The notes under the pieces were generated by a model. The model made no database searches. It was not told the origin of the DNA and saw nothing but the letters and a program-made list of their open reading frames with translations. The translations under genes and the position numbers were made by a program. From Bacteroidota bacterium (GTDB lineage Bacteria; Bacteroidota; Bacteroidia; B-17B0; Aurantibacillaceae): a stretch of DNA of 64,000 nucleotides. Below, piece after piece: positions 48,987 through 56,996 of this stretch (position 1 is its first letter; each line of letters starts with the position of its first letter). Where the stretch lies: positions 1 through 64,000 of the forward strand of contig JACDDR010000006.1 of the NCBI GenBank assembly GCA_013816895.1. Reading direction: 5' to 3'.

Positions 48987-50321
48987 TTAATCTCTTCCTA
49001 AAATCTTATGAATGTATTTTTCGGTTGGGAGGAGTGACTGCTGGATTCTTTTAGCATACCGGATGCTGTCAAGGATATCTTTTTGTTTTTCGTCGACTTC
49101 TTTTTTTTGTTTTTTAATAATTTCGTTTTTGAGTAACAACTCTTTATTAGCTTTTTGCTTTTGCTTAAAGCTTTTTAATATTACAACAAACAAGATACAC
49201 ATCAGAGCTAACCCCGTTAAAACAGCAGTTAATATAAGGCTTTGCCGTTTTTCTTTTTCCTCCCTTATAATTTCCTTCTCTTTTTCCTTAAGAACACGCG
49301 CCTGTTCTTTTTTGTCGTTATCGAACTCAGACTGTAGGAGGGATACCTGTTCGGAAGATCGCTGATTTACGAGACTATCGCGGTAAGCAACATGTAATTT
49401 AAAATGTTGAAACGCAGCAGGAAAATTACCTTGCGAACTATCAAGTGTGGTTAGAACCTTATAAATGTCTTTTTGATGTTCTTTAGTACCGATTTGTTTG
49501 GAAAGCGCAAGGCCGGCATTAAGAAACTTTAACGCCTCTCTGGGTTTTTTAAGTTTAACGTATAGAGAACCAAGAAATTTATTGGCTTCAATGGTTTGTT
49601 CCTTTGATCCAAGGCCACTGCTTATGACAAGGCATAGGTGGTAGTTATCAAGTGCCCATTTGTAATTCTTATTCTTTTCGTTTATTAAACCAATATAATT
49701 GTAGGCGTCAGCGAGACCAAGCATGTTTTTAGTATGAATGTATATAAGTAATGCGCTATTCTGATATTCAAGTGCGTTTGTGTAATCGCCCATTTCAAAG
49801 TAAATCTGTCCTATGTGACTGTTTACTTTTGCAATGTTGGCTGAGTCCTTAAGGGTTTCCGAAATTTTTTTCGATCTTAATTTGTAATCAAGGGCTAATT
49901 TCTTATTGCCCATAAAATTATAAATAGAGCCTATCCCAAGTAATGATCGGGCGATTCCTCTAAGATCATTTATATGTTCTCTGATTTTTAGTGCTGTAAA
50001 ATGATTTTTTAACGCTTCAGGATAATCACCTTGGTACCTTTGAATAATAGCCAGATTATTTAAGGCGTTTGCCTTTTGTTTAAGATAAAATTTTTTTTCA
50101 ATGTCGTTTGAATAAGCTGATTTTTTATTAATTAACTCAAAGGTTGAATCGTTGTATTTTTTTGCGGGAAGATAGTTGCCAATGTACCATTGATGTTCGC
50201 ACAATATATTTAAAAGAATTATTTTAGACGTATCAGAAGGTGTATTCTTAAGAAGGTTTGAAAGAGAATCATTAATATTTTGTTGCGCCGGAAGGGTAAA
50301 GCCGATTACGCATAAAAGCAA
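48987..50321 (-). CDS. TPR-repeat signalling protein with TM and coiled coil, ending before any output domain
   Basis: TPR repeats (ANALNNLAIIQRYQGDYPEALKNHFTALKIREHINDLRGIARSLLGIGSIYNFMGN...), TM, ends KQKDILDSIRYAKRIQQSLLPTEKYIHKILGRD*. Confidence 0.85.
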   Translation of the reverse strand: MLLCVIGFTLPAQQNINDSLSNLLKNTPSDTSKIILLNILCEHQWYIGNYLPAKKYNDSTFELINKKSAYSNDIEKKFYLKQKANALNNLAIIQRYQGDYPEALKNHFTALKIREHINDLRGIARSLLGIGSIYNFMGNKKLALDYKLRSKKISETLKDSANIAKVNSHIGQIYFEMGDYTNALEYQNSALLIYIHTKNMLGLADAYNYIGLINEKNKNYKWALDNYHLCLVISSGLGSKEQTIEANKFLGSLYVKLKKPREALKFLNAGLALSKQIGTKEHQKDIYKVLTTLDSSQGNFPAAFQHFKLHVAYRDSLVNQRSSEQVSLLQSEFDNDKKEQARVLKEKEKEIIREEKEKRQSLILTAVLTGLALMCILFVVILKSFKQKQKANKELLLKNEIIKKQKKEVDEKQKDILDSIRYAKRIQQSLLPTEKYIHKILGRD

Positions 50322-50368
50322 AATATATTTTACACGTGTTATCAGGTGGATATCGCTAAATAAAATTA

Positions 50369-50773
50369 TTATCTGGCCCGCATTTTATTTCCTTTTGGAT
50401 CGTGTGTTACTACCGCTAATCCAAGCTTTTCCATAAGCGGTGGAATATACATTCCAAATCTTCCCCGTAGTCCTTTTTTTAAACCGTACCAGCCACTCAC
50501 CGGATTTTTTTCTGATCTGCCCCAGGCTTCAACAGTGCCTTCTTTAGCAGGCTTTTGTTCATCGGCACTGCCGAGCTCCATCCAGTCACCATGTTTCTTA
50601 AGCATCGTGTGCAGGTCTTTAAGGCAGCTCGCGTCATAAATAAGTGTAGTTTTTCCAACTACACAAAAAATTACTTCCTTTCCGTCTTTTACATCTTTAT
50701 ACATTTCATAATCGGATGTTAGTGGCGGGGTTTTTAATTTCCACGGTTTTTCTTTTGTTCCTTCGGTAGGCAT
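50369..50773 (-). CDS. Conserved-looking hypothetical protein
   Basis: 134-aa ORF (KDGKEVIFCVVGKTTLIYDASCLKDLHTMLKKHGDWMELGSADEQKPAKEGTVEAWGRS), immediately downstream of the 50780-51289 gene on the same strand. Confidence 0.65.
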   Translation of the reverse strand: MPTEGTKEKPWKLKTPPLTSDYEMYKDVKDGKEVIFCVVGKTTLIYDASCLKDLHTMLKKHGDWMELGSADEQKPAKEGTVEAWGRSEKNPVSGWYGLKKGLRGRFGMYIPPLMEKLGLAVVTHDPKGNKMRAR

Positions 50774-50779
50774 GTGTTA

Positions 50780-51289
50780 TTATTTTACGTAAAATTTAAA
50801 TGACCCGCTAACATAGTTGGTAGAGTTTTTATCCCAGATCTTAAACTTCACAACAAAGTAATCGTAGAGTTTATCGATTTTAGTGATGATGGCGGAAAGC
50901 GTTAAAAATTTAGCGTCTTTGATGCTTACACCCGTTGAGTCGTAAGAGGCGAAAAGATCTTTTTCATTTAAAGCAACTTCACCGGTGTTGGTCTCTATCA
51001 CTTCCGAGGCACCGGGAAAAACCTTGCCATCTCTTTCTTTAAAACCATCGCCTAAAATAAGACGCATCAGTATTTTTTTACCAACAGTAGTTTCGTTATT
51101 CTGCGGTACCAGTGTTCCGTCTTCAAACAATAAAAACGCCTGCTCTACTTTTAATCCGTGTTCTTCCAGCTGAATGTTATTCCTGATTTTCGAATCGGTA
51201 CCCACTTTAACTTCAACACCGTTATCATCTTTGTTTACATTTACACAAGCAGCTAAGGCGAGTAGGGGAATGAAGAGTAGTTTTTTCAT
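50780..51289 (-). CDS. Putative lipoprotein
   Basis: MKKLLFIPLLALAACVNVNKDDNG lipobox. Confidence 0.7.
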   Translation of the reverse strand: MKKLLFIPLLALAACVNVNKDDNGVEVKVGTDSKIRNNIQLEEHGLKVEQAFLLFEDGTLVPQNNETTVGKKILMRLILGDGFKERDGKVFPGASEVIETNTGEVALNEKDLFASYDSTGVSIKDAKFLTLSAIITKIDKLYDYFVVKFKIWDKNSTNYVSGSFKFYVK

Positions 51290-51304
51290 TTTTTATTTAA
51301 ATTA

Positions 51305-52711
51305 TTAACCCAACAGAACTTTTTTTGTTTCGGCGAGAATCTCATCTGTAATTGCTTTGTTGGCTCCTTCCGCGTAGGTGCGCAATACAGGCTCTGTACC
51401 GCTCGCGCGAATCATCATCCAGGTATTGTCATCAAAAAAGAATTTCCATCCGTCAAGGTCATCAATGCGCTGCACTTTATATTTTCCGAATTCTTTATAA
51501 ACGCCGGCTTTACAATTCTCCAGCACTTTATTTTTAATAGATTCATCGATATACAAATCATTACGCTCAAACCAGAATGTGCCGGTGATATCGTACACTT
51601 CCTGTATCAGTTCCTTAAGACTCTTTCCGGTTTTTGCCATAAATTCCCAAATGGTAAGTCCCATCCAAATGCCATCGCGTTCAGGAATATGTCCTTTGAT
51701 AGCAATGCCGCCACTTTCTTCGCCACCCACCAAAACATCTTCGGCTACCATAATTGCGCAAATGTATTTAAAGCCAATTTTTACAACATCTAAGGGCAGG
51801 TTATAATGCTTGCACATATTGTTAATTTTAACCGTTGTGCTGAACGCAGTTGCTACTTTTCCTGTCTGACCTTTATACTTTACGAGATAATGGATGAGTA
51901 ATAAAATGATGTGATGTGAGTCAACAAAATTCCCTTCGTTGTCGTAAAGACCAATTCTATCGGCATCGCCATCAGTAACCAGACCGCAGGAGATATTTTT
52001 TTTATCCTTAATAAAATTGCTGAACTCCGTAAGATTTTTATGTATGGGTTCGGGCGCCTGACCATGGAACCCCGGATTATGATCGCAATGCAAATGATAA
52101 ATATCAGGAAAAAGTTTTTTCATTACACGTTGTCCTGCTCCAAACATGCTATCGTAAGCCAGATTCATTTTAGAATTTTTGATGGCGTTAAGATCAAAGC
52201 TGCTTTCCACATGTTTGATGTACATGTCTTCAAGATCAATCATTTCAAGCAGACCTTTGCTTTCTGCTTCCTTAAGATTTACTGCGTTAAAATCCACAGT
52301 ATATTTTTCTGGAATAATATCTTCTATGTCCTGAACTTTTTCAGGACCAAGCGGACCGCCGTAATGAGCCTTTATCTTATACCCGTTGTAAGAAGCCGGA
52401 TTATGCGAAGCGGTGATGATTATTCCAAGGCTGGTTTTTAAACGTACAGCGCCAAGGGAGATCATTGGAGTGCTGATGAAACCTTTGGCTAAAAAAACTT
52501 TTATGCCATGAGCGATAAAAACCTTCGCGGTTGTTTCGGCAAAAAGTTCTCCGGCAAAGCGGCAATCATGGCCAACCACAACACTTGCATTTTTGTTGTT
52601 TTTCAAAAGCCATTTTGCTGTGGCTTCTGTAACGCGTGCTACATTGTCAACTGTAAAGTCCTGAGCTATTATCGCGCGCCAGCCATCGGTTCCAAATTTT
52701 ATCTTTGTCAT
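51305..52711 (-). CDS. Phosphoglucomutase/phosphomannomutase family protein
   Basis: KFGTDGWRAIIAQDFT, ITASHNPASYNGYKI (active Ser), DGDADRIGLYD, RASGTEPVLRTYAEG. Confidence 0.94.
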   Translation of the reverse strand: MTKIKFGTDGWRAIIAQDFTVDNVARVTEATAKWLLKNNKNASVVVGHDCRFAGELFAETTAKVFIAHGIKVFLAKGFISTPMISLGAVRLKTSLGIIITASHNPASYNGYKIKAHYGGPLGPEKVQDIEDIIPEKYTVDFNAVNLKEAESKGLLEMIDLEDMYIKHVESSFDLNAIKNSKMNLAYDSMFGAGQRVMKKLFPDIYHLHCDHNPGFHGQAPEPIHKNLTEFSNFIKDKKNISCGLVTDGDADRIGLYDNEGNFVDSHHIILLLIHYLVKYKGQTGKVATAFSTTVKINNMCKHYNLPLDVVKIGFKYICAIMVAEDVLVGGEESGGIAIKGHIPERDGIWMGLTIWEFMAKTGKSLKELIQEVYDITGTFWFERNDLYIDESIKNKVLENCKAGVYKEFGKYKVQRIDDLDGWKFFFDDNTWMMIRASGTEPVLRTYAEGANKAITDEILAETKKVLLG

Positions 52712-52746
52712 AGGTTTTAATAAGAGGTTAAAAGTAAATAAAATAT

Positions 52747-53574
52747 TTATTCCAGCACTGTAACTTTCATGCGAATATCTTCAAGTGGCCGGTCGCGTTT
52801 ATCGGTTTTAACTCCTGCTATTTTATCAATAAGTTCAAGGCCTTCAATCACTTCTCCAAACACAGTGTAAGTTCCATCAAGGTGTGGCGTTCCGCCAATG
52901 CCTGTATAAGCTTTTACCTGTGTTTCGTTAAATTTGTATTCAGGCGTTTTTAAGTGTTCAGTTTGAATAGTGGTTTCTATTTGTTTATTTATCCATTCTG
53001 CACTGTCAGTTTTACTTTCAGTTTTGAGCCGGCTATAGGTTTGTTTTAGTTTTTTGCCCTGTTCCGTTTTCATAAAAGCGCGCGCACAATTGGTAAAATG
53101 CGTTTTGTTAATGCGTTCTTCGTATTTTTTCAGGTCTTCCAGGGTTCTTTTATTACCCATAACAATATAAAACTGAGAGGCACTGGATTCAAATTTGGGG
53201 TTAACATCATCGCCTTCTCTTGCCGCCGCCAGGGCTCCTTTTCTATGAATAAGTTTAGTGTTTAGTTCGGCAGGAACGGTATAGCCAATATCGCCATGAC
53301 CAAGGGAATCACCTGGTTTGGCGTTCCTGCTAAGCGCATCGCCACCCTGGATCATAAAATTGTTAATGACACGGTGAAACAACAAGGAGTCAAAGAACTT
53401 TTGTCTGGCAAGTTTGAGGAAATTAGCCTTATGCAGCGGGGTTTCTTCATATAATTTGAGTTTTATTTTGCCGTAAACAGTTTCAATAATAACGGTTTCT
53501 TTACTCAGTGTCTGGCCCTGTAGGCTCATTCCCAAGGCGCTTACACAAAATAATAAGCCTAATAACGTATTCAT
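52747..53574 (-). CDS. Cyclophilin-type peptidylprolyl isomerase with internal insertion
   Basis: FDSLLFHRVINNFMIQGGDALSRNAKPGDSLGHGDIGYTVPAE...SASQFYIVMG, then ~75 aa insert, then GTPHLDGTYTVFGEVIEGLELIDKIAG. Confidence 0.93.
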   Translation of the reverse strand: MNTLLGLLFCVSALGMSLQGQTLSKETVIIETVYGKIKLKLYEETPLHKANFLKLARQKFFDSLLFHRVINNFMIQGGDALSRNAKPGDSLGHGDIGYTVPAELNTKLIHRKGALAAAREGDDVNPKFESSASQFYIVMGNKRTLEDLKKYEERINKTHFTNCARAFMKTEQGKKLKQTYSRLKTESKTDSAEWINKQIETTIQTEHLKTPEYKFNETQVKAYTGIGGTPHLDGTYTVFGEVIEGLELIDKIAGVKTDKRDRPLEDIRMKVTVLE

Positions 53575-53615
53575 ATTAACAAATTTACTATATTTGTTAA
53601 GCTAATATACCAATT

Positions 53616-53981
53616 ATGAAAGCTTTAATTATTTTAGTTGCAGGGTTTTTTCTCTCGTGTTTTCTTTTAACCGGCACATCCTGTCAGAAAAATACTGACT
53701 GTAAAGCAACCATTAATTGCGTTGACAGCTCAGGCGTTGTAAGCAACGCAAACGTTTTACTGTACGCTACTATTAAAACTTCCAAGGGAGGCACTGTTAC
53801 CGCCGATCTTAAAGCAAATGGCACATCTGATGAAAGCGGAACCGTGAGATTCACCTTTAAACTGCCTGCTATTTACGATATTAAGGCAACCAAAATTGTT
53901 GGAACAAGAACATTGACCGGAACCGGCATCATCAAGCTTGAAGAAGGCAAGGGCACTGAAAAAACAGTCACTTTAAAATAA
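53616..53981 (+). CDS. Putative lipoprotein
   Basis: MKALIILVAGFFLSCFLLTGTSCQKNTDCKATINCVDSSGVVSNANVLLYATI; TATATTTG element at 53589-53596 upstream. Confidence 0.7.
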   Translation: MKALIILVAGFFLSCFLLTGTSCQKNTDCKATINCVDSSGVVSNANVLLYATIKTSKGGTVTADLKANGTSDESGTVRFTFKLPAIYDIKATKIVGTRTLTGTGIIKLEEGKGTEKTVTLK

Positions 53982-54007
53982 TTCGAAAAATAACCCAAAT
54001 CGCGGTA

Positions 54008-54042
54008 TTTAAGCCATTCTAAAAAAGAATGGCTTTTGTTTT
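54008..54042 (+). terminator. Intrinsic terminator after the 53616-53981 gene
   Basis: tAAGCCATTCTaaaaaAGAATGGCTTttgttttttt. Confidence 0.85.
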
Positions 54043-54086
54043 TTTATTTAAATATAATCTTTACTTTAGCCAATCATAAAATAAAA

Positions 54087-54770
54087 TTGGTCAACCTCCG
54101 CCTTATATTTCGCGCTTTCCTGTTAATCCAAATTGCATTAATTTTTTCCTTCTGCGGTGGCGGAGTAAAAAAAGGTGGAAATGAAGAAGGAACCATAGAG
54201 TTTGATACCAAAGCGGTTGATGAACAGCATCCTCTTTATGGCCTGGCGCCAAGTTCGGCCACTCTCAAATACAAGGGCGATAAATTTGTAATGGAAATGA
54301 GTACAATGGGTATGTTTAATACCGCAATCATTGGCGATTTAAAATCAAAAACCGTTGCGCAAACCGTTAAATTCATGGATATTAAACAAGCCTGTATTGA
54401 AAACGAAAAAGATGTTGCAATGGATAATAAGGATTACGAACTTAAAATAGAAGAAACCAAGGAAACAAAAAAAATAGCCGGGCATAAATGTCATAAACTG
54501 AAAGTGACTATGGCTAATGACCCCAACTTAAAATTTGATGCGTGGTACACAAAGGAACTCGGAATGGAAAACTGTAATGCCTTAAATCCTTATCACGAAG
54601 TAAAAGGCGTTTTAATGGATTACCGGGCAAAAAAGATGGGATTAGAAATGCATTTTGTAGCCAAGTCTGTTAACCAGAATGAGGTGCCTGATAATGCTTT
54701 TGAGATTCCGGCTTCCTTAAAAATAGTCTCAAAAGAAGAAATGAAGAAGTTTTTCGACAACCTTCAGTAA
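54087..54770 (+). CDS. Putative lipoprotein, DUF4412-like
   Basis: Lipobox-like LIQIALIFSFCGGG; TKETKKIAGHKCHKLKVTMANDPNLKFDAWYTKELG. ORF opens at 54036 with TTG; TTG at 54087 is an alternative start. True start uncertain. Confidence 0.65.
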   Translation: MVNLRLIFRAFLLIQIALIFSFCGGGVKKGGNEEGTIEFDTKAVDEQHPLYGLAPSSATLKYKGDKFVMEMSTMGMFNTAIIGDLKSKTVAQTVKFMDIKQACIENEKDVAMDNKDYELKIEETKETKKIAGHKCHKLKVTMANDPNLKFDAWYTKELGMENCNALNPYHEVKGVLMDYRAKKMGLEMHFVAKSVNQNEVPDNAFEIPASLKIVSKEEMKKFFDNLQ

Positions 54771-54827
54771 AATCAACCGTCTATCCATTTTACTTATTTT
54801 AACACAGTATAATCTTTATCTTGGCAT

Positions 54828-54835
54828 TATATTTG
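54828..54835 (+). promoter_or_regulatory. Bacteroidota -7 promoter element TATATTTG
   Basis: TATATTTG 31 nt upstream of ATG 54867. Confidence 0.5.
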
Positions 54836-54866
54836 GACTTCTTAATCAAATTTAAAAACTAATCGA

Positions 54867-55583
54867 ATGAAAAAAATTATCACAACTGTAGCGCTTTCAT
54901 TATTTGCAGCATCTTTTTGTATTGCACAGGATAATGTTACGGTAAAAATGAACGTGAAGGTTGAAGGTCTACCTCCTGAATATGCAGGTTTTGGAGAGCA
55001 GGAAATTGTAAATTATATCAAAGGCGATAAGCACAAAAGCGAAATGTCGAGCATGATGGGTTCTAACATTACGGTGTTTGACGGAAAAAAACTAACAGCG
55101 CTCAACGAGCAGATGGGTAATAAATCGGGTTATACCGCAACAAAAGAAGAAATTGAAGCGGATAACAAGAGCAAGGAAAAAGACCCGAAACCAAAAGTGG
55201 AATACACAACGGAGAAAAAAACAATTGCAGGGTACGAGTGTACAAAGGCCATTATAACTTCTGTTGGAAAGGATAAAAAAGAAAGCAAAATGACGGTTTG
55301 GGTTACTGATAAGATCAAAACTCCAGAGACAGGAAAGTCAGGCAAGAGCCGTGGTGGTATGATGGATCTCGGCGATTTGAAAGGCTACCCTTTAGAAATG
55401 GAAATGAGTCAGAGCCAGCAAGGAATGGATATGAAAATTCTTGTTACGACCAGCGAAGTGAGTACTGCGAATATTGACGATTCAATTTTTAACGTAAGCA
55501 CCGAAGGTTATAAAATGAGAAGCTATGCAGAACAGAAAGCGGAAATGAAAAAGATGGAAGCCGAAGCAAAAGGTGGAAAATAA
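54867..55583 (+). CDS. Secreted DUF4412-like protein
   Basis: Signal peptide MKKIITTVALSLFAASFCIAQ; TEKKTIAGYECTKAIITSVGKDKKESKMTVWVTDKI. Confidence 0.75.
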   Translation: MKKIITTVALSLFAASFCIAQDNVTVKMNVKVEGLPPEYAGFGEQEIVNYIKGDKHKSEMSSMMGSNITVFDGKKLTALNEQMGNKSGYTATKEEIEADNKSKEKDPKPKVEYTTEKKTIAGYECTKAIITSVGKDKKESKMTVWVTDKIKTPETGKSGKSRGGMMDLGDLKGYPLEMEMSQSQQGMDMKILVTTSEVSTANIDDSIFNVSTEGYKMRSYAEQKAEMKKMEAEAKGGK

Positions 55584-55602
55584 TTATAGTTCTTAATGTG
55601 TC

Positions 55603-55636
55603 AAAAGCGATCCTTCACCAGGGATCGCTTTTTTCA
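55603..55636. terminator. Intrinsic terminator between convergent genes
   Basis: AAAAGCGATCCttcaccaGGGATCGCTTTTTT. Confidence 0.85.
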
Positions 55637-56968
55637 TGTTATGATCTGTTCATTAAACACAATTCCGTATTCTTCAAGTTCAGCGAGAAGAGGAGTATAA
55701 ATTTCTTTTGTAACAGGAATAGTTATACCTGCAGATTTAAATTTTTTGGTTAGAAAGTTTTTAACCGTGATGGCTAGTGGTAAGCCAACGGTAAGCGCCA
55801 TAGCCGTGTGGTGCTGATCCTGACCAACAACCGCAAGGGATGAATTAAGCTTTTGAATTTTATCTGAAGTCGGGAGGCGGTATTCAAACTGGTGCTGCAT
55901 TACGATCATGTCTTTGTCGTTTTCTTTCAGCTTCCATTTTTCTTCTAAAAGATGTTGCAGCAATTGGGCGGGTGAACCTTCGTTAAGCGTAATTTTCTTT
56001 TCGTCAAATAATTCCAGATAATCCAGCATTACTTCTGTTTGTTCATCCCATTCATCTTTCATTAATTTTTTTAATTTATCCTTTACACTTTCTTTTGTGT
56101 TAGGCAAAAAGGAATCAATAAGTGAAGTAAAGGTAAGTTCGCCGGCATGCGTTATTTTGCTGGTGTCGTCGGTTAGTCCCAGCTTAATGAAAACATTCCA
56201 GGCTTTGCAATAACCTTCCTGGCGCAATGTGCCGCGCAACATGGTATTAATTGAAAACAAACCATACACATCTATATAGCCAATGCTATCGCGGTTGGCG
56301 TAGGCATCAAATTTTCCGTAAGGTTCAATTTCAATGGTATCGGTTTGTGTAAATAAACGGTTGTAAGGGATAAACTTCATTAAACCTCCATCCAGGTATT
56401 GCGCGGTTCCCTGGCCTGCAAGCACCACGTTTCTTGGATTCCAGCTAAACTTGTATCCCCAGGGATTATCATTGCTGTCTGGCGCTACAAGCCCTCCGCA
56501 AAAAGATTTAAAAGAAACAATTTCTCCTCCTTTTTCCTTGATCTCATCAATTAGTTTCATTCCGCTGGCATGATCAAGTCCCGGATCAAGTCCGCATTCG
56601 TTCAGTAACAACAGTCCTTTTTGTTTTGCTTCTGCATCAAGGACTTTCATTTCGGCGCTCACGTAACTTGCGGTAGCCATATGCCTTCCAAACTCCACAC
56701 AATCGCGCGCTACATCACTGTGCATAAAAGCAGGAAGCATGGAAATAATGAAATCGTGCTGTTTTATAAGAGAGCGCCTTTTGTCAGCGTCGCTGATATT
56801 AAAACTGATAGCGGTACCATTTGCATGACCATGTATCTTTTCTTCGGCAATTTTCTGGTCTACATCTGCAACAGTTATTTTCCATTTAAATTCAATGGAA
56901 TTCCTGAGCATGTAATCAATTAAAGAAGTTGCAGAACGGCCCGCGCCAATAATTAAGATCTTTGTCAT
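55634..56968 (-). CDS. Saccharopine dehydrogenase family protein
   Basis: KILIIGAGRSATSLIDYML Rossmann motif, NECGLDPGLDHASGMKLIDEI, FKSFCGGLVAPDSNDNPWGYKFSWNPRNVVLAGQGTAQYLDGG. Confidence 0.93.
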   Translation of the reverse strand: MTKILIIGAGRSATSLIDYMLRNSIEFKWKITVADVDQKIAEEKIHGHANGTAISFNISDADKRRSLIKQHDFIISMLPAFMHSDVARDCVEFGRHMATASYVSAEMKVLDAEAKQKGLLLLNECGLDPGLDHASGMKLIDEIKEKGGEIVSFKSFCGGLVAPDSNDNPWGYKFSWNPRNVVLAGQGTAQYLDGGLMKFIPYNRLFTQTDTIEIEPYGKFDAYANRDSIGYIDVYGLFSINTMLRGTLRQEGYCKAWNVFIKLGLTDDTSKITHAGELTFTSLIDSFLPNTKESVKDKLKKLMKDEWDEQTEVMLDYLELFDEKKITLNEGSPAQLLQHLLEEKWKLKENDKDMIVMQHQFEYRLPTSDKIQKLNSSLAVVGQDQHHTAMALTVGLPLAITVKNFLTKKFKSAGITIPVTKEIYTPLLAELEEYGIVFNEQIIT

Positions 56969-56996
56969 GTGTGCAAAAGTAACACTAAATAATAAA

